From contig CM061063.1 of assembly GCA_030762895.1 (NCBI GenBank), positions 216,110,103-216,174,102 of the forward strand: 64,000 bases of DNA, given 5' to 3'. The translations under genes were made by a program, and so were the position numbers. Source of the stretch: Sophora flavescens. Its lineage: Eukaryota > Streptophyta > Magnoliopsida > Fabales > Fabaceae. This document shows positions 45,163 through 57,610 of the stretch, one piece after another (the stretch's first letter is position 1; the number at the start of each line of letters is the position of its first letter). The notes under the pieces are model-generated. The model saw only the letters and a program-made list of their open reading frames with translations, did no database searches and was not told the origin of the DNA.

Positions 45163-46296
45163 GGGAGTGTTCCACCGTCACTACCACCTCGCCGGGCCGG
45201 CGTCGTGACGCCGCCACCACAAAGCACCACCTTCAAGTTCTTTCTCTTCCTTGGGTAAGTAGTTTTCTCACTTCCTTTGCTCAGATTCAAAACCCCCAAA
45301 TTGATTTTGAAACCCTAACCCTAGGTTTTGATTTTAATTCTCAAAATCTGAAATTAATTGGTGTTTTCTGAAATTGGGAGCATGATTAAGTGTTTCCCTA
45401 AATCAATTTTGTCAATCTCTTGTTAAACCGATTTTTCTCAATTTTCATCTTAAGCCTAAAACCTCAAAATTTGTTTTAATTTTAAATGATTGATGTTTTT
45501 GGGAAATTAAATATATTATTGAGTTATATTTATATTGTGATTGTTGAGAAATTAATTTAGTATTTTGTCTGGTTGTTTCAATGCTTGGATCGTCTCTCTA
45601 GGATGTTTTTCATGTTCTTGCTTGCTTTGGAGAAGTATGAATTCCCTTTTTGGGAACCCATTGGAGCTGATTGCATGGCTGTGAAGTTCCAGAAAAACCT
45701 CCGAACGCATTAAAAGGTGGGGGAAAGAATCAACCTATCGTCGGAATCGATAAGTAGTAAATTATGTAGTAATTATGTAGGGCGACCTAAACCCTACTAG
45801 AAGTCGAATAATCGACAAGACCAGAATCGCTTTAAATTACTTTTATAAAACATCCATGGTGATTCGGGGATTGTAGGTTGATCGATATTAGGTTGATGTT
45901 TATACTGTTGATGGTTGATTTGAGTTTTATTACCTTTATTGAACTGATTTAGTGCTATGTTGATGTTTTGAAATATATTTGATTGACTTGATGTTATGCA
46001 TGATCTGTGTGGTATTTACTTTATGCTTAGTGGATTAAGCGAAGATATATATGTGGTCTAAAAGATGAGTTGTTTTGGGCGTGAGGATCATGATGATTTT
46101 TAGAGATGCCTAACCTACATGAAATATGTTAAAGAGGTGTTGTGACATAGAGCATGTGTTGAGGTCTTGATGCGAGGTTAAGGCACTAGGTTATGACCAT
46201 AGGAGTCTGCGAGGTTCATAAGTTGTGTTGTTTCTATAACCGTATGTGGGACACATACAAGACCCGAAGTCCTTGTGGGACCGTCCAAAGGGTAAA

Positions 46297-46570
46297 CTTA
46301 ACTTGTGCAGCTACGAGTGTCATTGCTTTGCATGAGCACCTCTGGGAGTGGACGAGGTGTGCACCGGGATCATCGTGCAGCTGTAGTGTCACGCTTTGCG
46401 TGAGCGTTCTTACCATGGTGAAAGTGTGCACCGGGATAATCGTGCAGCTATAGTGTCATTGCTTTGCATGAGCACCCACGGTCCGGGGTGTGCACCGGGT
46501 TTATTGTGCAGCTATAGTGTCATTGCTTTGCATGAGCATTCTCACCATGACCAAGGATGTGCACCGGGAA
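46297..46570 (+). repeat. 67-bp tandem repeat array (5' LTR)
   Basis: Units contain GTGCACCGGG, CGTGCAGCTRTAGTGTCA and GCTTTGCATGAGC. GCACCGGG starts at 46361, 46428, 46492 and 46561 (period 64-69 bp). The matching 3' LTR array is at about 52472-52745. Confidence 0.9.
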
Positions 46571-47445
46571 TGGGACGTGTCGCTTGGACTATTGACCGAT
46601 AACCATAACTATGATGAGGAAACCATAGCCATGTTCAGTATCGAGCTTTAGTTGTAGGAGTGAGGGTAGGATGAATATAAGAATTTTATGGAAGATGGAT
46701 GAATTGACTGATGTTGTGTCTGTGATAATTACTGTATAGTTTACTATGACTCTTTTCCGTTTTTGATGGTAGAACTGTTTCTTATCCCCTGCATCTTTAT
46801 GCATGTTGTATTTGTTTTATTATGAAATCGTACTAGAAGACCTGGTGGACAAACTTAATGATGATGGATTGGACGGGATTCCATATGAGCCGGATGTCAG
46901 AGCTCGAGTCTTGAGCCACGGTGATTAGGGTCCAGGTAGTATATGGCCACTGCGTCTTGTGAGACGTTTTAGATGTTTTAAGTGGTTTAGTATTTTTGTC
47001 TAAGTCTATGCCTGTGAGGACTCCTACCGAGAGGATACCCTCAACAGTGTTTTGGTAATGTAATAGATAAATTTGGAGTATTTATATATTATAATCTTGC
47101 GAATATTTTATGTTATAAATGAAAACTGTGTATGTTCATGAAAAACCAATTTGGGATTACTGTATCTATTTATCTCCTAAGTCTTTATCATGACTGAAGT
47201 TTGTGTATTTATTCTTCCGCTCCTGGCAGTTGATGTAAGACCAGAGACCATTTATGGTTGGATTAAATTTTGAAGTTATAAAACTGTCTATCAGGTGTTT
47301 TCCGACGTCATACAAATCTCCGATTTTTAAAGGGGACATTTCGAAAATGATTTGTGAAAATCTCTAACGCTAAACGCGCGCTTAAGGAACTAATAATTGT
47401 GGTTTTAAACTTAAATGTCACAAAGGGGCACAGCGGGGTGTCTCA

Positions 47446-49101
47446 TTTGGTATCAGAGCAGTTTGATTCTGATCGGACTGCTAAATGTTAGGGTGTTGTT
47501 ACTAGCCGTGTCTAGTTGAGTCCACATCGGATATTGACTATGCTTAGAAATTGGGTAGAAAGTTCGTAGCTTCGTCTTTTTAAGTTCCTAAGTAGAGTAG
47601 GGAATTGAAATGATTAATATTCTTACTCATGATAAACACGATATTTTTGGGATAAGTTACTTGGGTAAGTTGTTGTATAAAAGAGAGTATCATGGTTGAT
47701 TGTGCCTTGAAAGTTAGAAAGTAAGATTTGAAATAAGTGTTAGACAACGAGTTTATTAGAAGAATTAATTCTTGTTCATAAGGTATAGTGAACAATTAGT
47801 GGTAGGAAGAAATTGTTATTACGGGAATTTATTTTAAGTACTAAATATATTTGGATAATGTGGGTAGTTGTTGAAGATGATAAAGAGACAACAAAATTAG
47901 TTTGGGTCTTAATTAGTATAGGATTGAATTAGTTGCAGCCTTGTAGCCTTTTATGGTTGAGATGATGGTTATAGTTGTGGATTTGATTGGAAATCTAAGC
48001 TTGTAAGTTGGATACTTGGTCCCGAATCTAGTGTTTAACGATGAGAAAGGAATTAGACTCAAGTTTATGAAACTAATACTTGGATGTGAATATAAACTTA
48101 TTTTCTAATGATGTTTATGATGATGATAAGTTTGTTTAAAGAAAATGAGGTTTAAGCATATGGTGTTTATAAGAGGTGTTGATTTGAGTGTGGCTTGTAC
48201 ATGATCAGTATTTAAGTCTTTATGTTGAGAATAAAATTAGTTTCTAATCACTTTGATGTTATTGGAGTTTATTAAGATAAAGTGTAAACCTTAGCTTGTG
48301 ATGGGATTATTCTTTAAAGTGATATTTGATTTATGAAAATAGTATTAACTCGAACTTGGTTTGAGACACAAGGTTATAAGGTAAATTTAGGGGGGATTTG
48401 AAATGATTTGGAAACATAATGAAGAAGTTTGAGTATATAGAAATGATATATATGGTTAAATCGAAGTTATTTGGAAATGTTGTGTGGACACATGACAATT
48501 AGTAGTAGTTCAAACTAAGAGAGGATGTTAAGTTAAGATTTTGATATAAAGAAGCACGGTAGATATGGAAATAGTGTGCTAGTATTTAGGTACATTACTA
48601 GGATATGATATTTGAAGAAGATTGTTATTAATGATGAAGGTGATTCTAAGGGAAGGATATGTAGGTAAGTGCTAGTACGTATCAAGTTCATATCTAAGGA
48701 TTTAATTTGTGAGTGGGGACTTGTTATTATTAAAGGAGGACTAAGAGCGGAATGATGATACTTTAGATGAGTAATATTATGGTGATCTCGGATTTGAGAA
48801 GGGATGTTGTACCTAGGCATGGTATTCATGTTAAAATGATGAGTTTGAGCTTCTAGTAAAATCTTAATTGTTATGGAATATATTTTGTTTGGTTTAATAT
48901 GGCAGTTAATGTAGTTAATGGCTTAGAGTCATGTTTTATATTTCAAATAAGATGTAAGCCTTCACATTTATTTTTGTAAAGTTTTGGTGTACGATAATTG
49001 AATAGAGAATTGTAGTTATAAGATTTGATTATCAATAGTTGAATTATAATGATAGTTTTGTTGCTTATTTTTTGAGATATTGAAGTTAAGATGTGGATTA
49101 A

Positions 49102-49155
<54 letters not shown>

Positions 49156-50219
49156 TTATTTATTTATTTATTTATTTTTTGTTAACTTTTGGTCACTAAG
49201 TTAGTGTTTGGACAGAAAGGTAGATTCTTAAACTAAGGGACTTACTTATGTTGACTTTGTCATTGTTGATCATGCCTTGAGGATTGGAATAAAGACTTGA
49301 TCAGGCAATACGTAGGATAAATTCAGATTTCCCTTGAGTGCGATAATTCTAAATTGGTTTTGTTAAGACTTATGGTGAATTAGAGACATTGAACACTATG
49401 GGACAAGCAGTGGTAGGAATTTTGTTGAGGTGCAGTTATGAATGGTAAGATTAAGAGTAATATCAGCAAGTATGACAAATTACTATAGATCGAAGGATCA
49501 AATTTTGATCGAGGCAGATATATCATTAAAGGAATTTAGAGTAGTGATCAACGATTATGGTTAATGTTGACTTAGTGAGTCCGAGGATTAACGGAAAAAT
49601 ATGTAGGGTAGTTTCCTTAAGCTGAACGGAAATAGTAAAGAGGAGTTTTTGAGTGAAACGAAGTTGTTAGAAAAGTTTAAGAATTATGATTGTGGATAAT
49701 TCAAACTGAAGTGATTCATTTTTGGTTGAAGTTGCATGGAGGAATGTAATCGTATTCTTTAAGATTGAAATGAATGACTACGATATAATTTGGATTGGTG
49801 GAATATGTTCAAAGGAAACTAAGACAACAATTGTATACTTTGAGTTGAAGGTTGATGTATGATGGGGTAAAGTTAGTGTTGAACTTGATGTTCGTTGTGA
49901 GGATAAGGTGTTGAAGAATTTTTGCTAGCAGACAAATTTTGAGGCAAGAAGTGATTAAGATTTGATTGTGTCTTCAAGTGTAATAAGCTAAGGTGAAATA
50001 TCGAAGGCAGTGGGGATAACGCGGTAGTGAAAAGTCTCGAGGATAAATAGAATGATATAAGAATAAATTTTGTTACGAGGTTACCACTGTCACTGGAGGG
50101 AAAGACAGCGATGAGAAATACGATGTAGGGTCTTTAGATTAAGACATGTGTGCAAGTTTTTACCCCGTTTTGAGTCATGAAATTCCGAGGACGGAATTTT
50201 TTTCTAAGAGGGGTAGTAA
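47446..50219 (+). other. LARD-like interior: PBS, non-coding spacer, hairpin, PPT
   Basis: PBS at 47448-47459. The rest is AT-rich with no ORF above background. A TA microsatellite (about 49106-49150) runs into TTTA repeats (49151-49178). The end carries the perfect inverted repeat AAATTCCGAGGACGGAATTT (50180-50199) and the PPT TTCTAAGAGGGGTAGTAA (50202-50219). Parts near both ends resemble the interior of the TRIM-like element at 11960. Confidence 0.85.
49106..49178. repeat. TA microsatellite followed by TTTA repeats
   Basis: About 22 TA units, then about six TTTA units. Confidence 0.95.
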
Positions 50220-53200
50220 TGTAATGTACCCGTTTTTAGTTCTGTTGTTTAACCGGTTAAAATATAATTACACATATGATTAATTATTTTATTTGGATGT
50301 TTATGTTAATTTTGTTATGTGGTTTAATTTGAGTAATTAAATTACTCTCTTCAAATTATTTTATTGGGTGCGTTAGCACTGACTTATTTCAGTGAATGCA
50401 CGCTTACTAGACAATAAGTTACATTATTGTCACTATTACTACCAGTACAAAAAAATATTTTCAATAATATGTTTAAGAGAAAAGCATTTTCATATTTTCA
50501 TTCAATTTAATTTTAGAGTTGAAAATAAACTGGTTTGACCTTAATCGGAGATTAAATTTTGGACCGAGTATTTTCTTAGTTGATCAGTTCAACTATTAAT
50601 CTTTACTCTAATTTGAATTTCGAAATTATATCTTTATCAATCTTTATTTTTTAGATTCAAAAACTAAAAACATGTTTATTTTAGGCATAATATTTATCAC
50701 TCATTATGTACCCACTAGTACAAAAATAAGAAATTATCTCTCCTATTTCTACCCGTAACCCCTCCCCTCACGTTCTCTTTCTCTGCTTCTTTTTCTTTCC
50801 ATTTCTCTTTTTCTCTTTCTTTCTTTTTCTCCTTTCTCTCTTTCCTTCTTTTTCTTCTTTCTTCTTCTTTCTCTTTTCTTTCTCTGCTGCTGCTGTTTTC
50901 TCTTCACCTTGACCTTCAAAGTTCTCCTTCTTCCTTCACCCTTGGACCAGATCGCGACCACCACCTCTGCATCGCTGCCGGAACCGCACAACCACCACGT
51001 CCAGTTCGCTTGTTCAGATCGCGTCCTCCGCCATGTCGTCGCCACCGTCACGAACCCACTCGACCGCCACTCAGTCACGACGCCGCCACCGCAGAGCGCC
51101 GTTCGACCGCCGCTCAACGTGGAGAACAAGGCCACGTGACTCAGCGCACCTCCTGGTCCCTTGCGTCGCTGTTCTCCGCCACGAACGTTCCGCTGCTGTC
51201 CATGCAGCTGTCTCCACCGCCTCCGCCGTGGTAAGTGTGCTTGGCCGCCATTCATGGCGGTTTCCACCTATTTTCGTTCAGTCACCTTCTTCTCCCCTCC
51301 CATGAAGCTTAGCTTCACTTTGTGGGTCATGGTTGTTGTAGGGGAGTGTTCCACCGTCACTACCACCTCGCCGGAGCCGCCGTGACGCCGCCACCACAGC
51401 ACCACCTTCAAGTTCTTTCTCTTCCTTGGGTAAGTAGTTTTCTCACTTCCTTTGCTCAGATTCAAAACCCCCAAATTGATTTTGAAACCCTAACCCTAGG
51501 TTTTGATTTTAATTCTCAAAATCTGAAATTAATTGGTGTTTTCTGAAATTGGGAGCATGATTAAGTGTTTCCCTAAATCAATTTTGTCAATCTCTTGTTA
51601 AACCGATTTTTCTCAATTTTCATCTTAAGCCTAAAACCTCAAAATCTGTTTTAATTTTAAATGATTGATGTTTTTGGGAAATTAAATATATTATTGAGTT
51701 ATATTTATATTGTGATTGTTGAGAAATTAATTTAGTATTTTGTCTGGTTGTTTCAATGCTTGGATCGTCTCTCTGGGATGTTTTTCATGTTCTTGCTTGC
51801 TTTGGAGAAGTATGAATTCCCTTTTTGGGAACCCATTGGAGCTGATTGCATGGCTGTGAAGTTCCAGAAAAACCTCCGAACGCATTAAAAGGTGGGGGAA
51901 AGAATCAACCTATCGTCGGAATCGATAAGTAGTAAATTATGTAGTAATTATGTAGGGCGACCTAAACCCTACTAGAAGTCGAATAATCGACAAGACCAGA
52001 ATCGCTTTAAATTACTTTTATAAAACATCCATGGTGATTCGGGGATTGTAGGTTGATCGATATTAGGTTGATGTTTATACTGTTGATGGTTGATTTGAGT
52101 TTTATTACCTTTATTGAACTGATTTAGTGCTATGTTGATGTTTTGAAATATATTTGATTGACTTGATGTTATGCATGATCTGTGTGGTATTTACTTTATG
52201 CTTAGTGGATTAAGCGAAGATATATATGTGGTCTAAAAGATGAGTTGTTTTGGGCGTGAGGATCATGATGATTTTTAGAGATGCCTAACCTACATGAAAT
52301 ATGTTAAAGAGGTGTTGTGACATAGAGCATGTGTTGAGGTCTTGATGCGAGGTTAAGGCACTAGGTTATGACCATAGGAGTCTGCGAGGTTCATAAGTTG
52401 TGTTGTTTCTATAACCGTATGTGGGACACATACAAGACCCGAAGTCCTTGTGGGACCGTCCAAAGGGTAAACTTAACTTGTGCAGCTACGAGTGTCATTG
52501 CTTTGCATGAGCACCTCTGGGAGTGGACGAGGTGTGCATCGGGATCATCGTACAGCTGTAGTGTCACGCTTTGCGTGAGCGTTCTTACCATGGTGAAAGT
52601 GTGCACCGGGATAATCGTGCAGCTATAGTGTCATTGCTTTGCATGAGCACCCACGGTCCGGGGTGTGCACCGGGTTTATTGTGCAGCTATAGTGTCATTG
52701 CTTTGCATGAGCATTCTCACCATGACCAAGGATGTGCACCGAATGGGACGTGTCGCTTGGACTAGTGACGGATAACGATAACTATGATGAGGATACCATA
52801 GCCATGTTCTGTATCGAGCTTTAGTTGTAGGAGTGAGGGTAGGATGAATATAAGAATTTTATGGAAGATGGATGAATTGACTGATGTTGTGTCTGTGATA
52901 ATTACTGTATAGTTTACTATGACTCTTTTCCGTTTTTTATGGTAGAACTGTTTCTTATCCCCTGCATCTTTATGCATGTTGTATTTGTTTTATTATGAAA
53001 TCGTACTAGAAGACCTGGTGGACAAACTTAATGATGATGGATTGGATGGGATTCCATATGAGCCGGATGTCAGAGCTCGAGTCTTGAGCCACGGTGATTA
53101 GGGTCCAGGTAGTATATGGCCACTGCGTCTTGTGAGACGTTTTATATGTTTTAAGTGGTTTAGTATTTTTGTCTAAGTCTATGCCTGTGAGGACTCCTAC

Positions 53201-53618
53201 CGAGAGGATACCCTCAACAGTGTTTTGGTAATGTAATAGATAAATTTGGAGTATTTATATATTATAATCTTGCGAATATTTTATGTTATAAATGAAAACT
53301 GTGTATGTTCATGAAAAACCAATTTGGGATTACTGTATCTATTTATCTCCTAAGTCTTTATCATGACTGAAGTTTGTGTATTTATTCTACCGCTCCTGGC
53401 AGTTGATGTAAGACCAGAGACCATTTATGGTTGGATTAAATTTTGAAGTTATAAAACTGTCTATCAGGTGTTTTCCGACGTCATACAAATCTCCGATTTT
53501 TAAAGGGGACATTTCGAAAATGATTTGTGAAAATCTCTAACGCTAAACGCGCGCTTAAGGAACTAATAATTGTGGTTTTAAACTTAAATGTCACAAAGGG
53601 GCACAGCGGGGTGTCTCA
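50220..53618 (+). repeat. 3' LTR of the LARD-like element
   Basis: 3399 bp, TGTAATGTACCCG to GGGTGTCTCA. The same block order as the 5' LTR, including the intron-like interval (51231-51341) and the 67-bp array (about 52472-52745). Confidence 0.92.
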
Positions 53619-53623
53619 TATTT

Positions 53624-56212
53624 GGCTTCCGTTTGGCTGTTGTCCTCGTTGGAGTCGCCGCCACTGTAGCCGCGCCAGAGTTCCCAGCAGCCACCACTTC
53701 TCTTCCTTCTTCCTTGGGTAAGTGGTTTTTCTCACTTCCTTTGCTCAGATTCAAAACCCCCAAATTGATTTTGAGACCCTAACCCTAGGTTTTGATTTTA
53801 ATTCTCAAAATCAGAAATTAATTGGTGTTTTCTGAAATTGGGAGCATGAATAAGTGTCTCCCTAAATCAATTTTTGTCAATCTCTTGTTAAATTGATTTT
53901 TCCCCAATTTTAACCTTGAGCCTAAAAACCCCAAATCTGTTTTTGATTTAAATCAATGAGTTTTTGAGAAATTAAATATATTTTTGAATTATATTTATAT
54001 TTTGATTGTTGAGAAATTAATTCAGTATTTTGTCTGGTTGTTTCAATGCTTGGATCGTCTCTCTGGGATGTTTTTCATGTTCCTGCTTGCTTTGGAGAAG
54101 TATGAATTCCCTTTTTGGGAACTCATTGGAGCTGATTGCATGTCTGTGAAGTTCCAGAAAAACCTCCGAACGCATTAAAAGGTGGGGGAAAGAATCAACC
54201 TATCGTCGGAATCGATAAGTAGTAAATTATGTAGTAATTATGTAGGGCGACCTAAACCCTACTAGAAGTCGAATAATCGACAAGACCAGAAATCGCTTTA
54301 AATTGCTTTTATAAAACATCCATGATGATTCGGGGATTGTAGGTTGATCGATATTAGGTTGATGTTTATACTTGTTGATGGTTGATTTGAGTTTTATTAT
54401 CTTTATTGAACTGATTTAGTGCTATGTTGATGTTTTGAAATATCTTTGATTGACTTGATGTTATGCATGATCTGTGTGGTATTTACTTTATGCTTAGTGG
54501 ATTAAGCGAAGATATATATGTGGTCTAAGATATGAGTTGTTTTGGGCGTGAGGATCATGATGATTTTTAGAGGTGCCTAACCTACATGAAATATGTTAAA
54601 GAGGTGTTGTGACATAGAGCATGTGTTGAGGTCTTGATGAGAGGTTAAAGCACTAGGTTATGACCATAGGGGTCTGAGGTTCACAAGTTGTGTTGTTTCT
54701 ATAACCGTATGTGAGACACATACAAGACCCGAAGTCCTTGTGGGACCGTCCAATGGATAAACTAAACTTGTGCAGCTACGAGTGTCATGCTTTGCATGAG
54801 CACCTCTGTGAGTGGATGAGGTGTGCACCGGGATCATCGTGCAGCTGTAGTGTCACGCTTTGCGTGAGCGTTCTTACCATGGTGAAGGTGTGCACCGGGA
54901 TAATCGTGCAGCTATAGTGTCATTGCTTTGCATGAGCACCCACGGTCCGGGGTGTGCACCGGGCTTATTGTGCAGCTATAGTGTCATTGCTTTGCATGAG
55001 CATTCTCACCATGACTAAGGATGTGCACCGGGAATGGGACGTGTCGCTTGGATGCCTGACAAACTTAACTTGTGCAGCTACGAGTGTCATGCTTTGCATG
55101 AGCACCTCTGTGAGTGGATGAGGTGTGCACCGGGATCATCGTGCAGCTGTAGTGTCACGCTTTGCGTGAGCGTTCTTACCATGGTGAAGGTGTGCACCGG
55201 GATAATCGTGCAGCTATAGTGTCATTGCTTTGCATGAGCACCCACGGTCCGGGGTGTGCACCGGGTTTATTGTGCAGCTATAGTGTCATTGCTTTGCATG
55301 AGCATTCTCACCATGACTAAGGATGTGCACCGGGAATGGGACATGTTACTTGGACTATTGATCGATAACCATAACTATGATGGGGAAGCCATGGCCATGT
55401 TCAGTATCATGTTTTAGTTGTAGGAGTGAAGGTAGGATGAATATAAGAATTTTATGGAAGATGGATGAATTGACTGATGTTGTGTCTGTGATAATTACCG
55501 TACAGTTTACTATGACTCTTTTCTGTTTTTGATGGTAGAACTGTTTCTTATCCCCTGCATCTTTCTGCATGTTGTATTTTGTTTTATGATGAAATCGTAC
55601 TAGAAGACCTGGTGGACAAACTTAATGATGAGGGATTGGACGGGATTCCCTATGAGTCGGATGCCAGAGCTCGAGTCTTGACCCATGGTGATTAGGGTCC
55701 AGGTAGTATATGGCCAGTGCGTCTTGTGAGACGTTTTAGATGTTTTCAGTTGTTTAGTATTCTTGTCTAAGTCTATGTCTATGAGGGCTCCTACCGAGAG
55801 GATACCCTCAACAGTGTTTTGGTAATGTAATAGATAAATTTGGAGTATTTATATATTATAATCTTGAGAATATTTTATGTTATTAATGAAAACTGTTTAT
55901 GTGTATAAAAAACCAATTTGGGATTACTGTATCTATTTATCTCCTAAGTCTTTATCACGACTGGAGTTTGTGTATTTATTCTTCCACTCCTGGCAGTTGA
56001 TGTAAGACCAGAGACCATTTATGGTTGGATTAAGTTTTGAAGTTATAAAACTGTCTATCAGGTGTTTTTCCGTCGTCATACAAATCTCCGATTTTTAAAG
56101 GGGACATTTCGAAAATGATTTGTGAAAATCTCTAACGCTAAACGCGCGCTTAAGGAACTAATAACTGAGGTTTTAAACTAAATGTCACAAAGGGGCACAG
56201 CGGGGTGTCTCA
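53624..56212 (+). repeat. 3' part of the split solo LTR
   Basis: Continues 43151-44039. It aligns with 45240-47445 of the neighbouring LTR from the GGGTAAGTGG donor-like site onward. The GC-rich part differs and is shorter (53624-53720). It ends at GGGTGTCTCA before TSD ATGCT. Confidence 0.88.
54767..55340 (+). repeat. Expanded 67-bp array with 302-bp higher-order duplication
   Basis: The block beginning CTTGTGCAGCTACGAGTG at 54767 recurs at 55069. Each block contains about four 67-bp units, so the array has about twice the units of the neighbouring LTRs. Confidence 0.9.
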
Positions 56213-56217
56213 ATGCT

Positions 56218-56500
56218 CATCCTCCTCTGTCAACATGAAAGTCCCAAAGATGACTTTCTGCTGACCATTGTATCCCATGGTTCGGAATATCTTCTCGATC
56301 TCCCTCATCCATAACAGGGCACCCTTAGGATCGTAAGATCCCTTGAAAGACGGCGGATTGTTCCGCTGGAACTTGTAGAAACCCTGGAACTCAGCTGGTC
56401 CCCCGTTGTTGTTGACGTTCTGGTTCTGGCCAATCGCGTTGGCAAGGAGTGCCAGAGCATCTGCGATAGCCTGGTCATTTCTACCTCCTCTTCCTACCAT
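56218..56500 (-). pseudogene. gag: Second chromovirus gag N-terminal half
   Basis: Minus-strand frame starting MVGRGGRNDQAIADALALL at 56500, the usual Tekay/Del gag opening. An in-frame ATG 25 codons upstream is also possible. It continues through FQRNNPPSFKGSYDPKGA, WMREIEKIFRTMGY and TFMLTEEDEH to the insertion point, and resumes at 43145 with WWENC. No stop lies in this half. Confidence 0.88.
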
Positions 56501-56659
56501 AAGTTCCTGTAAACGCCCAAGACAACTTGTTAAATACGGGGAACTTAAAGCAGGAAAAGCTAGGGCTTCTAACATATAGCGTCATTGTCTATAACAAGTA
56601 TAGACAATTCAAACAAGAGCACGCAACAGACTCATACCGCATCTGGACAGGGCCGAACT

Positions 56660-56671
56660 GCTCTGATACCG
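56660..56671 (-). other. Primer binding site of second chromovirus
   Basis: Minus strand reads GGTATCAGAGC with CG in place of TG before it, a few bases from the LTR edge at 56677. tRNA-Met type. Confidence 0.82.
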
Positions 56672-57610
56672 CTTAATGTGACACCCTCGAACCCGCATAT
56701 ATTTAAAGCATTAAAAGATAAGATAATTAAAATAAACATGCATTTATTTATTGAAATTAAAAACCAAACAACAGGTAGAGAACACCACATTGTATCAAGT
56801 CTCAAATGCGAAAAACATAACATAACATAAAAGAAAACTCAACCCCGATGTCACATTACAGAGTTGGTATACCAAATCCGGAATAAACCATCGGATACAA
56901 CTGAAAACAACTAACTAAATAAACTACTAAAACTGGAAATCCTAACTACGAGTCGCAGCTCCTCAGAGTCACTCCTCAACTGGTTGTCCGTCGTCCTCTG
57001 CATAAAAGATACATGCCACAACAAGAAACATAGAGATAGGGAGTAAGAAACATGAATACGAATATAATGGCAACGAAGCAGTTAGCAAGACGAGCATACA
57101 TCAAACAATCATGTTATAGCAAACAATAGTAACACATCAAAATCATAATATAAACGTGATGCTATGCAATGCAACTCTGCTCCACTACTCCGTTATGCAC
57201 TTGGATCCATCTATCTCAGGAAGTCAACTTCGGAGTTACATTTCCACATTGGCCAATAAGCACCAACGCCGGGGCAATCCACCAAACCTTGGGTGGACCC
57301 CTAGGACAGCCGACACACCTCATTCTCGGGTGCGCCACCACGATTGTACATGATTCACTTAAATTACCGCGAACGGTCAGATCGCCTTACTCTCAGACGA
57401 CCTCCCCTATGTTGAACATCCTCCACTAACATCTCCGATGCGTGCATGCATGCTCAACACAACCACCATCTCCGCTTGGGCCCATAGGCTACCCAAGTTT
57501 TAACACCATCAACACCTCAACCACTCGGCTATCGAGGACTATCATTATCGTTCGTATTCATTAATTAAACACTCCAGTCGTTATGCACTAGAGATTACCA
57601 CCTTGACCAT

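Larger units (their letters stand above)
44040..47445 (+). repeat. 5' LTR of the LARD-like element
   Basis: Order of contents: AT-rich start; CT-rich tract (about 44584-44712); GC-rich, exon-like block (about 44760-45240) with a splice-like GT-AG interval (45052-45162); AT-rich part; the GTAGGGCGACCTAAAC block near 45777; a 67-bp repeat array (46297-46570); and the end GGGTGTCTCA. ORFs across the CT-rich and GC-rich parts are not supported by any known domain. Confidence 0.9.
44040..53618 (+). mobile_element. Large non-autonomous chromovirus-related element (LARD-like), 9.6 kb
   Basis: LTRs at 44040-47445 (3406 bp) and 50220-53618 (3399 bp) are nearly identical apart from the first bases and small indels in a GC-rich part, so insertion is recent. 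The PBS TGGTATCAGAGC is at 47448-47459 and the PPT ends at 50219. The interior (2.8 kb) has no gag or pol. Flanks CATTT (44035-44039) and TATTT (53619-53623) look like a TSD with one mismatch. End motifs match the coding chromovirus at 28463, the likely type of helper. Confidence 0.9.
43151..56212 (+). mobile_element. Solo chromovirus LTR, split by a complete non-autonomous element
   Basis: The solo LTR consists of 43151-44039 and 53624-56212, about 3.48 kb together. It begins TGTAACAACCCG, ends GGGTGTCTCA and is flanked by TSD ATGCT. No interior or second LTR of its own is present. It is the same family as the LTRs at 44040 and 50220. Its 3' part carries an enlarged 67-bp repeat array (54767-55340), duplicated as a 302-bp block. 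Confidence 0.88.

Noticed and set aside
44589..45371. 260-codon ORF through the CT-rich and GC-rich part of the LTR, with a minus-strand Arg/Lys-rich partner
   Set aside because: The opposite LTR breaks the frame by small indels, no known domain is visible, and low-complexity CT sequence explains its first third.
46193..46602. Small Cys-rich ORFs repeated at 52368, 54711 and 55034
   Set aside because: They follow the 67-bp tandem repeat and recur only because the LTRs are homologous.
47580..48829. Several minus-strand ORFs of 70-100 codons in the LARD-like interior
   Set aside because: AT-rich background ORFs without recognisable domains or supporting context.
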